In this document: positions 48,037-59,481 of the stretch, piece after piece
Layout of the letters: each line of letters opens with the position of its first letter
Position numbering within the stretch: the first letter of the stretch is position 1
From: Thalassia testudinum
Lineage: Eukaryota > Streptophyta > Magnoliopsida > Alismatales > Hydrocharitaceae
Reading direction: 5' to 3'
Assembly: GCA_037157565.1 (NCBI GenBank)
Contig: JAZHRO010000012.1
Location: forward strand, 6,412,501-6,476,500
Length of the DNA: 64,000 nucleotides
Translations under genes and position numbers: made by a program
The notes under the pieces: generated by a model
Seen by the model: only the letters and a program-made list of their open reading frames with translations
Databases searched by the model: none
Told to the model about the DNA's origin: nothing

Positions 48037-49950
48037 ATGGCTGAACCTAGGGTAGATGAGGCTGAAGATCAACCCCCACCAGATGCTATGGCCATCATCC
48101 AAGCTCAAATCAATGCTAACCATCGGCTTCAGAAACAACAAATCCACACCATCATGCAAGCCATACAAGGGTTACAGAACCCGCAAGAACAACCACCACC
48201 TTTCCACGACATACCAGGGCAACCACCACTTGATTTACCGCCATTTGAGGACCAGCGAAGACCCCTCTGCGATTTCTATAATCCCTCTGCTATTAGAGTC
48301 GAGCCACACCTTAGGATCCCCGAGGGGGGAGATGATTTTGAGTTGAAACCAAACGTCTTAAGTTTGATCCAGAGCCACTTTCATGGAAGCTCAAATGAGG
48401 ACCCCTTTCAACACCTAGAGGATCTCGACCGCATAGCACGAACGGTGAAGCCTAGGAACATTAGCCTTGACATTGTTCTAATCAAGATGTTCCCTTTCTC
48501 ATTAAGAGACAAGGCTTCTCATTGGCTTAGAACCCTAGGTAGACCCATCATCACCTGGGAAGAACTGAGGCATGCATTTTTAAAGAAATTCTTCCCCATA
48601 GGAAAGACCAATGCCCTCAGAAGAGCTATCACTACCTTCACACTCCAGGGTGGGGAACAATTTCATGAGGCGTGGGAAAGATTTAATGAACTTTTGAGGA
48701 AATGCCCACACCACGAAGTTCCAAGGTGGCAATTGGCCTAGATCTTTTACCACGGTCTGGACAACAACCTACGAAACTTCGTCGATGCCTCATGCGGGGG
48801 AAACTTCCTAAACAAAGATGAGGAGAGCGCGTTTGAGCTCTTTGAGTCTATGAGTGAGAATTCGCTCAACAATGCCTCCATGAACCGGTTTAACTGGTCC
48901 AGTCAACCCCGTGGCGGGATTTATGAGGTACAAGCAAATTCTGGAATGGTTGACATGGACATCATTGCCAAAAAGTTGGATCGAGTAGAATTGGTGGACA
49001 AAAAGATTGATGAGCTACTGAACCAAACCAGGAACCCCTTGCAGACTTTCTCCCTAGCAAAGGGAGCACATAGTGTTGACCTGGTCCAACCCTTTACCCA
49101 ACTGAACCTGGAACAACCCCTAACTACGTTCCAGGGAGGGACCTTTTCTCCCTCGACCCTTGATTACTCCCTTCCCTCTTCATCAACATCGGCTATCTTA
49201 GAAGATGTGCAAGCTGTCCAAGGTTATGCAAAACCTGACCCTTTCTCCAACACTTACAACACTAGCTGGCATAACCACCCCAACTTTGGTTGGACAAACC
49301 AGAAACCACCGCAATTCCAAAACCAGCCCAGGCCAAACCAGCAGCCACACTTGCCCCCCTATCAGCAAGGACCACCAGTTAGACCCCAATATAACCAGAA
49401 TAGGGCGGCCCCTCCCCCACAAAACCAAATGGATACCCTAATAAAGATGATGGCTGACATGAACCAAAAACATCAGGAGGAAATGGCCTTAGTAAAGGGA
49501 CAGTTAAGCCAACTCTTGGACTGTAAACAACAAGGATCCCAACCTTCCCAACCACAACCGAACCAGCGAAATATAGTTAACAGAGGCCCCAATTCGCAAG
49601 GGTTCCAAAGCAACGCCGGGCAGGCTCACATGGTCCAGCCAGCCCCGCAAACACCTCCTGGGTTTGGCGCTTCTTCATCCTCGTCTCCTCAAGGATCACC
49701 CCATGGCCCCAATGCCTTTGCGAATGCGGTGACCTTGAGAAGCGGCACCAAAACCCAGGATCCCAAATGGCCGACTCCCCCCGAGACTTTACCTGTTGAA
49801 ATACCCGACTCAGAAGAGGCACCAACCAAGGACCCAGACATGGAACCAATCCACATTCAGACACCCTACCCTGAGGCCTTGGAAATAATCAAGAAAAAGA
49901 AGAATACTGTGGAAACTGAGGAGCTGTTGGAAATTTTTAAGCAAGTACAG
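48037..49950 (+). pseudogene. Athila-B gag
   Basis: ATG at 48037 (MAEPRVDEAEDQPPP), chosen because an in-phase ATG at 26438 is conserved in Athila-A, although the frame is open from 47959. The capsid part has MFPFSLRDKASHWLRTLGRP, FLKKFFPIGKTNALRRAI and FHEAWERFNELLRKCPHH. One TAG at 48739 (codon 235) interrupts an otherwise open frame that runs on to 51741. After it come FELFESMSENSLNNASM and a Gln/Pro/Asn-rich region with NQKPPQFQNQPRPNQQP. Gag would form the virus-like particle in the cytoplasm. No CCHC knuckle was seen. Confidence 0.92.
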
Positions 49951-51741
49951 ATTAATATTCCGCTCCTAGAAGTCGTTAAATACATCCCTTCTTACGCCAA
50001 GTTTTTAAAGGATGCCTGTACACCCAAGCGTAAGCCGAGACCGCAAGCACCTAGAAAGGTTGTACTTTCTGAGCAAGCAAGTTCTGTGATATCAAGCAAC
50101 CTTCCACTCAAGCGACCTGACCCAGGAGCGCCCCTGATTTCCTGCAATATCAGGGACATGACGTTTGATAGAGCGCTCCTGGACCTAGGTGCTTCTATCA
50201 ATCTAATTCCAACAACCCTGTACCACCAATTTGGTTTTGGGGAGCTGACACCAACCCCTGTCACCATCCAACTGGCTGATAGATCTATGAAAACCTTGAA
50301 GGGGGTTGTCGAGGACGTAATTGTACGGGTCAAGGACTTCTATTTCCCGGTCGACTTTTTGGTGCTCGACATGGAAGTCCCTGAAAAATTACAGAACGCA
50401 CCCATAATTTTAGGCAGACCTTTCTTAGCTACAGCTAAAGCAAACATTGATTACGACACGGGATGTATGGAAATCGCCTTCGGAGATAAGAAAATGCAAT
50501 TGGATATCTTCCGGGCAACAAAGTCTTTTGATTGCGATTACATTGAGGAACATGATCCCGTGGAAACTTTAATCGAGGAATGCCTCACCCTCAGTTCTGT
50601 CTCAGACCACCAAACCCGTAGTGATTATTCTGACCTATCACCATCATTACCCGTGGACCTCTGTAAGGCTGAGTATCATCACATGACACCATTTGAAGAG
50701 ATCGATGTTGATCAACTACCGACCTTTCCCTTCCCATCGACTGTGGTCCCACCCGCACCTGAACTTAAACCATTGCCCGAGAATCTCGAGTACATCTTCT
50801 TGGGACCTGACCAGACCTTCCCGGTGATTATTAATTCTCATCTAACCAAGGATCAGGAACTCAGGTTGACTGCGACCCTTTCAGAACATCGGGCCGCCAT
50901 TGGTTGGACCATTTCGGATTTAAGAGGAATTAGCCCCACCTATTGCACCCATAAGATTTACCTGGAAGACGGGGCCCGACCTTCCCACCAGATGCAGAGA
51001 CGTTTAAACCCAAACATGCGGGAGGTCATTAAAAAAGAAATTATCAAGTGGCTTGACGCCGACATCATTTACCCTATCTCTGATAGCCCCTGGGTGAGCC
51101 CCACTCAAGTGGTTCCAAAGAAATCTGGGCTCACCGTTGTCACCAATGATCGTGGCGAATCCATCCCCACCCGCACCACCATCGCATGGTGGGTGTGTAT
51201 TGATTACAGGAAGCTTAATGAAGCTACTAAGAAGGACCACTTCCCCTTGCCATTCATTGACCAAATCCTTGAAAGATTAGCAGGGCAGAAATATTTTTGC
51301 TTCCTGGATGGATATTCAGGATATAACCAAATCGCAATTGCTCCGGAAGATCAAGAAAAGACCACATTCACTTGCCCGTATGGCACGTTTGCATTCTGTC
51401 GAATGCCGTTCGGGTTATGCAACGCACCTGCGACCTTCCAGCGCTGCATGCTAGCCATTTTTTCAGAAATGGTGGGTGAATACTTAGAGGTCTTTATGGA
51501 TGATTTCTCTGTATTCAGAAATTCATTCGACCATTGTTTGAGCAACTTGGAGAAAATCCTGAAACAATGTATCGAGGTTAACTTGGTGTTAAGTTGGGAA
51601 AAGAGCCATTTTATGGTTCAAGAAGGAATTATCCTCGGACACATTGTTTCGCATAGGGGCATCGAGGTAGATCGAGCTAAGGTTGATTTAATTTCCAAAC
51701 TTCATCATCTAGTTCGGTCCGACAGATTCGCTCCTTCCTAG
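49951..51741 (+). pseudogene. Athila-B protease and reverse transcriptase
   Basis: This is the second part of a 963-codon open frame starting at 48850. Protease: LLDLGASINLIP near 50175-50210, followed by FLVLDMEVPEKLQNAPIILG, the flap-distal ILGRPF region. RT: CIDYRKLNEATKKDHFPLPF, FLDGYSGYNQIAIA, YGTFAFCRMPFGLCNAPATF and the catalytic EVFMDDFSVF near 51487-51516. The frame ends at 51741 because one base is missing near 51705 relative to Athila-A; similarity continues in the next frame. Confidence 0.95.
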
Positions 51742-51759
51742 GACATGTTGGCTTCTACC

Positions 51760-52260
51760 GAAGGTTCATCAAATACTTTTCCAAGCTTTCCAAACCCTTG
51801 ACCGACCTTCTACCTAACGACGCCACATTCCACATGTCTCCTGATTGCATCCAGGCTTATCACACCCTCCGGGATTTAGTCTCCTCCGCACCTGTACTTC
51901 AACCACCAGACTGGTCCCAGGACTTTGAGATTATGTGTGATGCATCAGATTTTGCCATAGGCGCTGTCCTGGGACAAAGGCAAGACAAGAAGCCCGTGGT
52001 GATCTACTATGTGAGAAAAACGTTGGACGAGGCCCAACGTAATTATACCGTCACAGAAAAAGAGTTGCTCGTTGTAGTCTTTGGACTTGAAAAATTTCGA
52101 TCATATTTGCTGGGATCCCACGTGACTATTTACACTGACCATTCAGCCATCCGGCACCTGTTGGCCAAAAGGACGCAAAGCCCCGGCTCATCAGATGGAT
52201 CCTGCTTTTACAGGAATTTGACATGGAAATCCGAGACAAGGCCGGATCGAAAAATGTGGT
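51760..52260 (+). pseudogene. Athila-B RNase H
   Basis: [31 protein letters not shown] and [12 protein letters not shown] carry the Asp, Glu and Asp expected. The open part is 51798-52346. A 1-bp deletion near 52168, within CCAAAAGGACG, shifts the frame again; the tail [19 protein letters not shown] is read from 52223 in the third frame. Confidence 0.92.
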
Positions 52261-53644
52261 GGTTGACCACTTGTCGAGACTTCATCCAGACCACATTGGA
52301 CCCTCCCTACCTCTATCTGATACTTTCCCTGATGAACACATCCTAGCCGTGCAGGACAAGAAAATGCCATGGTATGCCGACTACGTTAATTACCTGGTTA
52401 TAGGACAAACCCCGCACAGCTGGTCTAGACAGCAACGGGACAGGTTCTTGGCTGAGGCCAAGCACTATTTCTGGGATGATCCCATGCTGTTTCGCCTCTG
52501 TGCTGATTAGATCATTAGAAGGTGTATCCCTGAAGATGAAGTTCAGAGTGTGCTTTCCTTTTGTCATGACCAAGCATGTGGCGGCCACTTCTCTGGAAAG
52601 AAAACAGCTGCAAAAGTGTTGCAGTCTGGATTTTACTGGCCGTCCCTATTTAAGGATGCACACATCTTTGCCAAAACTTGCTCACACTGCCAAACACTGG
52701 GGACCATGACCAAGAAAGATATGATGCCCCTTCAGCCGATTTTGATTGTCGAAATCTTTGACGTTTGGGGTATCGATTTTATGGGCCCCTTTCCACCATC
52801 CAATGGCTTCGAGTACATCCTGGTCTCAGTAGATTATGTTTCCAAATGGATTGAAGCCGTCGCCACCCGACGATGCGATCACAAGACTGTCATGGACTTT
52901 GTGAAGAACATCTTTTCCCGGTTTGGAATACCCAAGGCCATGATCAGTGATGGTGGAAGCCATTTTATCCATTCCAAATTTCGTGCCCTACTTAGAAAAT
53001 ATGGGGTAAACCACCGCATTGCCACCCCGTATCATCCACAAACAAATGGGCAGACTGAGGTCTCCAATAGACAAATCAAGAACATTTTACAGAAGACTGT
53101 GAGACCTGACAGGAAAGACTGGTCCACACGACTTGATGATGCCCTGTGGGCATACAGGACCGCTTTTAAGACCCCGATAGGCATGTCGCCTTATCGCTTG
53201 GTCTTTGGGAAAGCTTGCCATCTCCCTGTCGAATTGGAACACCGGGCTTACTGGACTGTCAAGTAATGTAACATGAATCCCCAGTTAGCCGGTTCGCAAA
53301 GGACGCTTCAATTGTCTGAGCTTGAAGAAATTCGTCGGGACGCCTTTGACAATAGTCGGCTATATAAGGAGAAAATGAAAGCCGTCCACGACCGACTCAT
53401 TCATAGAAAAACCTTTGAGCCGAACCAACAAGTTTGGCTGTTTGATGCACGCTTGAAACTCTTCCTAGGGAGACTCAGGTCCAAATGGATAGGACCATTT
53501 CGGGTGGTCAAGCCGTATTCTAATGGGGCGGTTGAAATCGAGAATCTTAACACCGGGCACACCTTTACAGTCAATGGTCAAAGATTGAAGCATTTCCTGG
53601 CCCAGGTACCCCCCAAGGAAAGTGTCACCCTCGTTGAGGGCTGA
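52261..53644 (+). pseudogene. Athila-B integrase
   Basis: Zinc finger: [12 protein letters not shown] and CSHCQTLG. Core: [22 protein letters not shown] and [16 protein letters not shown] keep the Asp, Asp and Glu of the catalytic triad. C-terminal part runs to the stop at 53642-53644. Two stops interrupt it: TAG at 52508 and TAA at 53264, each where Athila-A has a Gln codon, so both are C-to-T changes. One codon is absent in VKNIFSR (VKQNIFSR in A). Confidence 0.95.
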
Positions 53645-54972
53645 CACCACGCACCGCCCAACTGGAGGCGTTAAACTTAGCGCTTCTTGGGAGCCAACCC
53701 AGAGGATTCAGACTGATCTGGTAGTTTACATCACTCAGGTACTATTTTTTTGAACCCTTTTGCATCCATGTATTTGCCAATGAGGACATTGTCCAACTTA
53801 AGCATGGGGGGGATGGAAAATTGCATAATCCTGAGCTTAATTAATCAGTTTGAAAAAAAAAAATTGAATTTAGGAAGAAAACTTAGGCATTAGAAACTTG
53901 TCAATAGTGTGAAATAATACAAAAAGAACTTAAACACTTAGACTTTTCAGGCCTTCATGCTTAATCAGCCCTGGTATCCGTTAAAATATGCATTTAGTGG
54001 CGAATCCTTGCAACTTTAAGCTATTCTAATCCACCTACTAAATAAGGTAATAAGTATACGACTTATCAACTCACCCTCTAACTCAGGAAAACTTTGAGTC
54101 TAAGCATCTGCACACATTTTTGCACAGACTCACTTCTCGGAGATTTTGACAGAAATTTGGTAGCTAATGAACTCTCTAGGGTGGTATGGCTGGCAAGTTG
54201 TCGTGGGTAACAACCCATTGGCAGGTTGTCCAAAACCCAGCCACAAGCCATTTCTTTTTCGCTGCCTCTAGGTACATTTGAGATCAGGGAAGCCACCTAC
54301 AAAAAAAGAAAAAGGAAGAAGAAAAGAAAATAAACCACACTTCACCGCACAAGTATGGCTGGCAAGTGATCGTGGGTAACAGCCCATTGGTCGGTTGTCC
54401 AGAGCCCAACTTAATAATTGCACAAAAAAGACCAAAACACCTAAGGAAGAAGCGGGGAAGTAGTACAAGCCGGGGAGATATACACTGGAAAATCCTTGTG
54501 TTGACCCCAAGTAAAACGAACGTAGGGAGAAAGCTACCAATTGAACAAATACACCTTCAGGCAAAAATTTATTTTCTTTTTCGGTCACCTAGAGGCGTAG
54601 AAACTCGAAGTCTATCTCAATTACTGTTAAGTAAGTCTATCACAACATTCACACCAAGATGCTTAGCACTTAGGGTTTTGACCGAGTTTTGGGTGGGTTG
54701 GGTAGCCGTAAAAAGTTACCAACCCACACTGAATTCCGAAAATTCTAAAAAAACATATATATATATAGTTATATATACAAAGTAAGGATTCGGGCGATTC
54801 GTATTTTGGCAGACACCCGGGCGCTACTTAGTCTTTGTAGATTAAGATCTTCGTATATTTCCTCTTATTGACAAGTAACGAAGTGCCTAAGCAATTACTT
54901 CTTGAATTCCCCAAGGAAATAAAGGCTAGAATAAACCTTTCTAGGGACTAGCAAGGAGTAAGCATGGGGGTA
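53645..54972 (+). other. 3' non-coding region of Athila-B
   Basis: Purine tract AAGCATGGGGGGG at 53800 and AAGCATGGGGGTA at 54960-54972, next to the LTR. 56-bp direct repeats at 54185-54240 and 54354-54409 (offset 169 bp, against 168 bp in Athila-A). No envelope-like ORF. Confidence 0.8.
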
Positions 54973-56393
54973 TGATAACACCACACAAGGGGGTATGATA
55001 ACACCACACTAGGGGGTAGTAATTAGGTTGAATATGGCCCATCTTTAGAATAAAAGGCACAACATAAGTAGAATAGGAGCATTGCATGCATCAAGTACCA
55101 AAATTGCTTATAAACTGTATTAATGGCCATTTGTGTAAAGCATTTGTCAAAGCAGGCCTCAGATGAGCAATCAGACCGCACGGATGGATTCAGAACGACG
55201 AACGGAGTCCAACGGACTCAAGATCGGCCAAATCCGATATCCGGAGCTCCCACAATGGGCCCAAGAAATTCTGATCGTTGATCTGGAGATCAACGGCCCA
55301 GAGAGCGCCACGTCAGCCCGCCCCCACCGCTCGCACACCCTCAGTCGGCCAAGGACAAATCTCGGCCGTCGATCTTCGATCGAACGGCCGAGATCCACGC
55401 GCTCGCCTGCGGTCGCCGCGACAAAGTGCAGGCGTGGCGCAACGGTTAGCGCGCACGCCTGCAACGCCACGACGTGCGTCCGAGCCACGCGGAGCGGATT
55501 TTGAACGCGAGCGGGGGGCACGGAAAAATTGGGTCGCCCGATTAGCAGCGGGCGGCCAGGATCTCGCCACGCTGCACGACGACAGCTCGCGAACGCCCAC
55601 GTGCGCGCGCACGCCGGGCGGAAATGCGCGCCCAAGGCGCGATCTCAGCGCGGGCGCGGAAGGCTCTCAGCCATCAGATCTTCGATCGGATGGCTCTCGT
55701 TCAGCGGCCACGGATCGCGCGAAGAGGAAGACCAGGGCGGGCAGCTGACCGGCGGCAGGAGGGCTTCACCGACGTTTGTGGAAGCGATTTTAGCGACGCT
55801 CTGGATGTCGCTAAAGCCCATTCTTCTTTTAGGAAGCCCTTAACTCTATTTAAACCCCCTTCTACCACCATTGAAGGCATACTCTCCTACTTGCAACTAC
55901 TCCACTCCTCTCTTAGCTAGTTTTAGGCACTCTTGTAATCGCCGGAGACGACGAGCCACCGACAGAGCCTCCTTCACCGTCGTGGCTGCCTCGTCGTTCT
56001 CCACTCTCTCTCCATCTCTCTCTCTCTTTTAAGCTTTCATTTACTTTTGTTAAAGCATGTATTTAATGTTGTAAGCTATGAACTATGAATGCATGTTTAA
56101 TGAAATTATTTTCCGTTCAATCACCATTTTAATTTCTGTTCAAAGTGCATGATCAAAACCAAGAGCTTTCTAACCCTAAACTCCCTCTCTATCTCTCGCT
56201 CTCGCTTTTCAAAATCGTCTCTTTCGCAAGCAAAACTCCGCCTTTTTCGTGACAACAAGTGATAGAAAAAATCCGATTTCCACGCCTCCCTGAGACCGAC
56301 ACTCGGACTCACCTTCGTTTACTTCTTTTAAAATCGACGTATCAAGTGAGACTATAACAACACCTCTTAACACACACGCACTACGGCAGGTCA
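54973..56393 (+). repeat. 3' LTR of Athila-B, with a 23-bp terminal duplication
   Basis: Ends GGCAGGTCA before the TSD. The first 23 bp (54973-54995) are repeated with one change at 54996-55018; the 5' LTR has a single copy. TATTTAAA at 55847-55854. A 32-bp dyad lies at 55361-55392. Confidence 0.95.
55435..55488 (+). other. tRNA-like module in Athila-B 3' LTR
   Basis: Second LTR copy of the module at 45886-45939; both boxes and the 43-nt spacing are kept despite several substitutions between the LTRs. Confidence 0.55.
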
Positions 56394-56468
56394 ACGACTG
56401 AGTCTTGGGATTAGTCGAGTCGGTCCAATTCTCGTGTCTCGTAGGGATTCGGGAATCGGGTCATTACA

Positions 56469-56978
56469 CCCACCATCTCCTCCTTCTTCCAGCTTGAGCA
56501 CGAGAAAGAGAGCGTGGGCAGCAGCTGCTGCCGGGTGCGTGCGAAGAGGAGGAGGTGCAGCGAGAGGGGAGAAGAAGGAGAGCGCATGATGAAGAGAGCG
56601 CGAGCTCGCCGGAGCAGCTCAGGGCCTGACAACGGGTGCGCAGTGGGAGCGTGGTGCTGGGGAGGTTACCCCGGTGCGGCTGCTGCTCAGGCAGCAAGCA
56701 GACGAGCGCGGCGCGACCATGCATAGTAGGAAGAAGGCGAGGAGGTCCTGATTCTGGGAAATTTTCCTAGAATCAGACGTCTGGACCTACGTCCAAACGA
56801 CGTGGGCGACGTCTGGAGGGAGATTCAGACGTCTGAAAGGTACGATATTCTCATCTTCTTCCTTTTACGGATACGGCCATGCAGGCCGTTCCACCGAAAG
56901 TTCTGTCTCATGCCATGTTGAGAGTGTGTTTGCGTATGCGTGCAAGTTTCGCTTCGGGAAGGCGCAGGGCACGCCCTC
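56469..56978. repeat. Fragment of a second E-type LTR
   Basis: It corresponds to about 43040-43550 of LTR E: both have GTCCTGATT, an AATTAGACGTCT or AATCAGACGTCT block, a gap, then paired GACGTCTGGAGG and CAGACGTCTGA motifs and a CATGCAG block. Divergence is high. It starts abruptly after the LTR E terminus and is cut at 56979 by Athila-C. Confidence 0.65.
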
Positions 56979-57905
56979 TGATGAGAGCCTCATCATGAAC
57001 CATAACTAGCACAATTTGATCTGAATAAGTGTGAAAAAGCTCCTACAAAACCTAAAGAGAAGCCTAACTCAGAGGATTTTGAAGTAAAGAATAAAATAAA
57101 TTATAAGGGGTAAAATTGTAATTTTACCAATGCAGTACACAAACAGGATATCTAAGGGTCTAAACACAGGTCAAATAAGCTTAATAAGAAAGGAAGTGGG
57201 ATGATCTGATCTGAAAAGGGTTATAGCAACTTCTAGGAATTAAATGACATCCTATAACCCTAAAACAAATTCGCTTTAATTCATGAGGTTCGAGGCAGGA
57301 TAAAAATCAACTAAACCCTCTAAAATTCATAGAAAAATATTCCCTAGGGTTCAGAACCTTCGATTTGGCCTTCGCAACCTATTTTGACCTAAATTGAGAA
57401 CCATGCCCAATTTATCACTTAATTTATGTTTTTACGCAAATTGATCAGTCAAACATGGTCAAACCTAAAATCAATTTACACCATTAAATTCCTTAGGTTC
57501 AAATTAAATTGGTACAAAAAATTGGGCCTAAGAGAAGACCATCTTGACCGACTTTACAAATTGGTCCTCTTGAATTACTTTTTGACCCTTATCTTTTGAA
57601 ACCCTTACAGTTAGCCCCCTATATTTTCGTCATTCTTTGCAGAACGGTCCTCCCTGCCACCCTGCGCAGGCACCATGCCTCCGGCGACCTTGCGCGGAGG
57701 ATGGCGCCGCGCAGGGTATGGCAGCCGTTCTCAGGAACGAACGGGGGGTTCCCTACGTCATCCTCTGTCGCAGGGACCCGCCCCTACCACCTGCGGCTGC
57801 CCATGCCTCTTGTGCGAATGCACGAAAGGCATGGGTGTCCACCTCCGACCATGCTCCGGCGAGCCCTCCACGCCGCTGTCTCGTGCGTCTCCCCTCGCCA
57901 ACGCC

Positions 57906-57914
57906 TTTATAAGG
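57906..57914 (+). promoter_or_regulatory. TATA-like site of Athila-C LTR
   Basis: TTTATAAGG at the place where the other family members have CTATAAAAG. Confidence 0.5.
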
Positions 57915-59361
57915 AGCGGCAGGTCTGCCGTCTCCTTCAAGCCTACTTCTAGCCAAGAATACCCTCCTCTTTTGTCTCCTCTCTCTCTGGTCAGATTGCC
58001 CTAAGCTTCCGGCGAACTCTCCTCCTCCTCCTCGTCGCTCTGCTACCATACCTGCAGCAGAGCCTACTCTGCCTCGTTGTCCCATGCCAGGCCGCACTAG
58101 CTGGCGTCCTCAGATCTCTTCCTCGTTGCCGTCGCCCCTCCCCTGGGCACCTTCGTCCTTAGCTCCGACAATCACACGCCGGGCAGCTCCCTCTCCCCCT
58201 TCGTCGACTAAGTAGGTAGAAATTTTCTCCTTACTCCCTGTTATTTCCCCCTTTCTAATTTACTCTTTCAATCCACGAACCGTCACTGTCCATCGCCATC
58301 TTCCTCACCTTCAGCCACCATCTCCGGCGAGATCGCCCCACTACACAGACCCTTCCACCCCTCGTCGACAAGCTCAGAAGCTCCACCATCACTTCCTGAT
58401 CAGTTTCCCCATCTCCATTGACCGCCAGCACCTCTCCAGACCACCTCCCGAACACACCCATTCGCATGCACGCAGAGTGCCCCAGGCACACGGCTACAGG
58501 CACTCTCGCACCTTGCCGACCCCTGCACCACACACGCCGCACTCTAGCGGGCCTCCCTGGAACTTTTTGACGTGGCCGCGAGGCCGTGTACGTGTTTCAG
58601 GTGTCGCCCTCCTCGCCGCCATTAACAAGCAGCAGGAGCTCCGCAGACAGCCCCAGGTCTCCTCAACTCCAGGCGTGGGTTCCAAGTGACACGGAAAGGA
58701 GTCGCATGAAAGTTCCTACTTGGAGGGAGTGAGATTAGCGTAACGTAAAAAATGCGGAATTGAAATATAAAGCAATCTCACAAAAATCAATCGCACAAGT
58801 ACACAAGTAACTTTTAGGTGGAAACCCAAATCGGGTGAAAACCACCACCTAACCCTCTCGAGTTAGGATTTTCCGATCAACCTAGTTGATCAAATCCACT
58901 AACCGAATCTCTTTAAAACGAGGGTGATTCAACCTCAGTACAACCACGCTACAAGTACGAGGGTAGCGTTCCTCAACCCCTTCTCTCCACGAGAAGGATT
59001 TTGTCCCACGAAGGAGACGGGAATTCGCAAGGAGAATACCCAACCAAAAGACAAAGATAAAATAAAACAACAAACCTATAGAGCCAACAAAGTAATAAAC
59101 CTAAGCTTCTATAGGATTTAGGAAACTCCCCTTTGCAAGGAGTGCGTCGACGATGACGCAGGTGCGTGAGCCACGCAACGGCGCAATGTCGCTCTCGTGA
59201 ACAATGGCGGGAGAGCGGGTGCGCGAAGGCTTGATGCTCTCAAGAGAATGGAGCTTGAGCTTGGAGAGCAAGAGTTAGCTAGGACACAAGAGAGTGGAAC
59301 TATGTTGTTTAAGTGTGTCTTGTGTTTCTCTTGTTGTATCTTGGTGTGTAAAGGCTCCCCT

Positions 59362-59371
59362 CTATTTATAG
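59362..59371 (-). promoter_or_regulatory. TATA box of the Copia-type LTR
   Basis: The minus strand reads CTCTATAAATAGAGG, itself palindromic, about 1.05 kb from the LTR start. Confidence 0.55.
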
Positions 59372-59481
59372 AGGCCTTAGGAAGGCTTTGGAAGGCTTAG
59401 GAAAGGTTCTATAGCCGTTGGGAACAAAGCCCAAGAGAATCAGGCCAAAATCAGGATAATGATTACACCTGACAGGGTGAT

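Larger units (their letters stand above)
45451..56393 (+). mobile_element. Athila-B, complete LTR retrotransposon (10,943 bp)
   Basis: LTRs at 45451-46831 and 54973-56393, identical TSD ACGAC at 45446-45450 and 56394-56398, tRNA-Asp primer site, leader, one gag-pol frame and a polypurine tract. It is inserted in LTR E. By eye the first 300 or so bases of the LTRs differ at roughly 5 percent, so the insertion is not recent. Coding damage is limited to stops at 48739, 52508 and 53264 and two 1-bp deletions, near 51705 and 52168. It is the best-preserved element here; still non-autonomous. Confidence 0.97.
42601..56468. mobile_element. LTR E, split by Athila-B
   Basis: Two parts, 42601-45450 and 56399-56468, become contiguous when Athila-B and one TSD (ACGAC) are removed, giving about 2.9 kb. 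The left terminus is TGATAAGACCCGAGAC; the right part ends GGGTCATTACA. Read from the right it starts TGTAATGACCCG, a common start of plant Ty3/gypsy chromovirus LTRs, whereas CT-rich leader-like sequence (about 42760-43080) suggests the other orientation; strand is left open. It has about 16 AGACGTCTGG-type motifs and a 52-bp tandem repeat. Confidence 0.6.

Noticed and set aside
53645..54972. Envelope-like ORF of Athila
   Set aside because: Some Athila elements have one here, but no open frame longer than about 140 codons or membrane-type segment is present in A or B.
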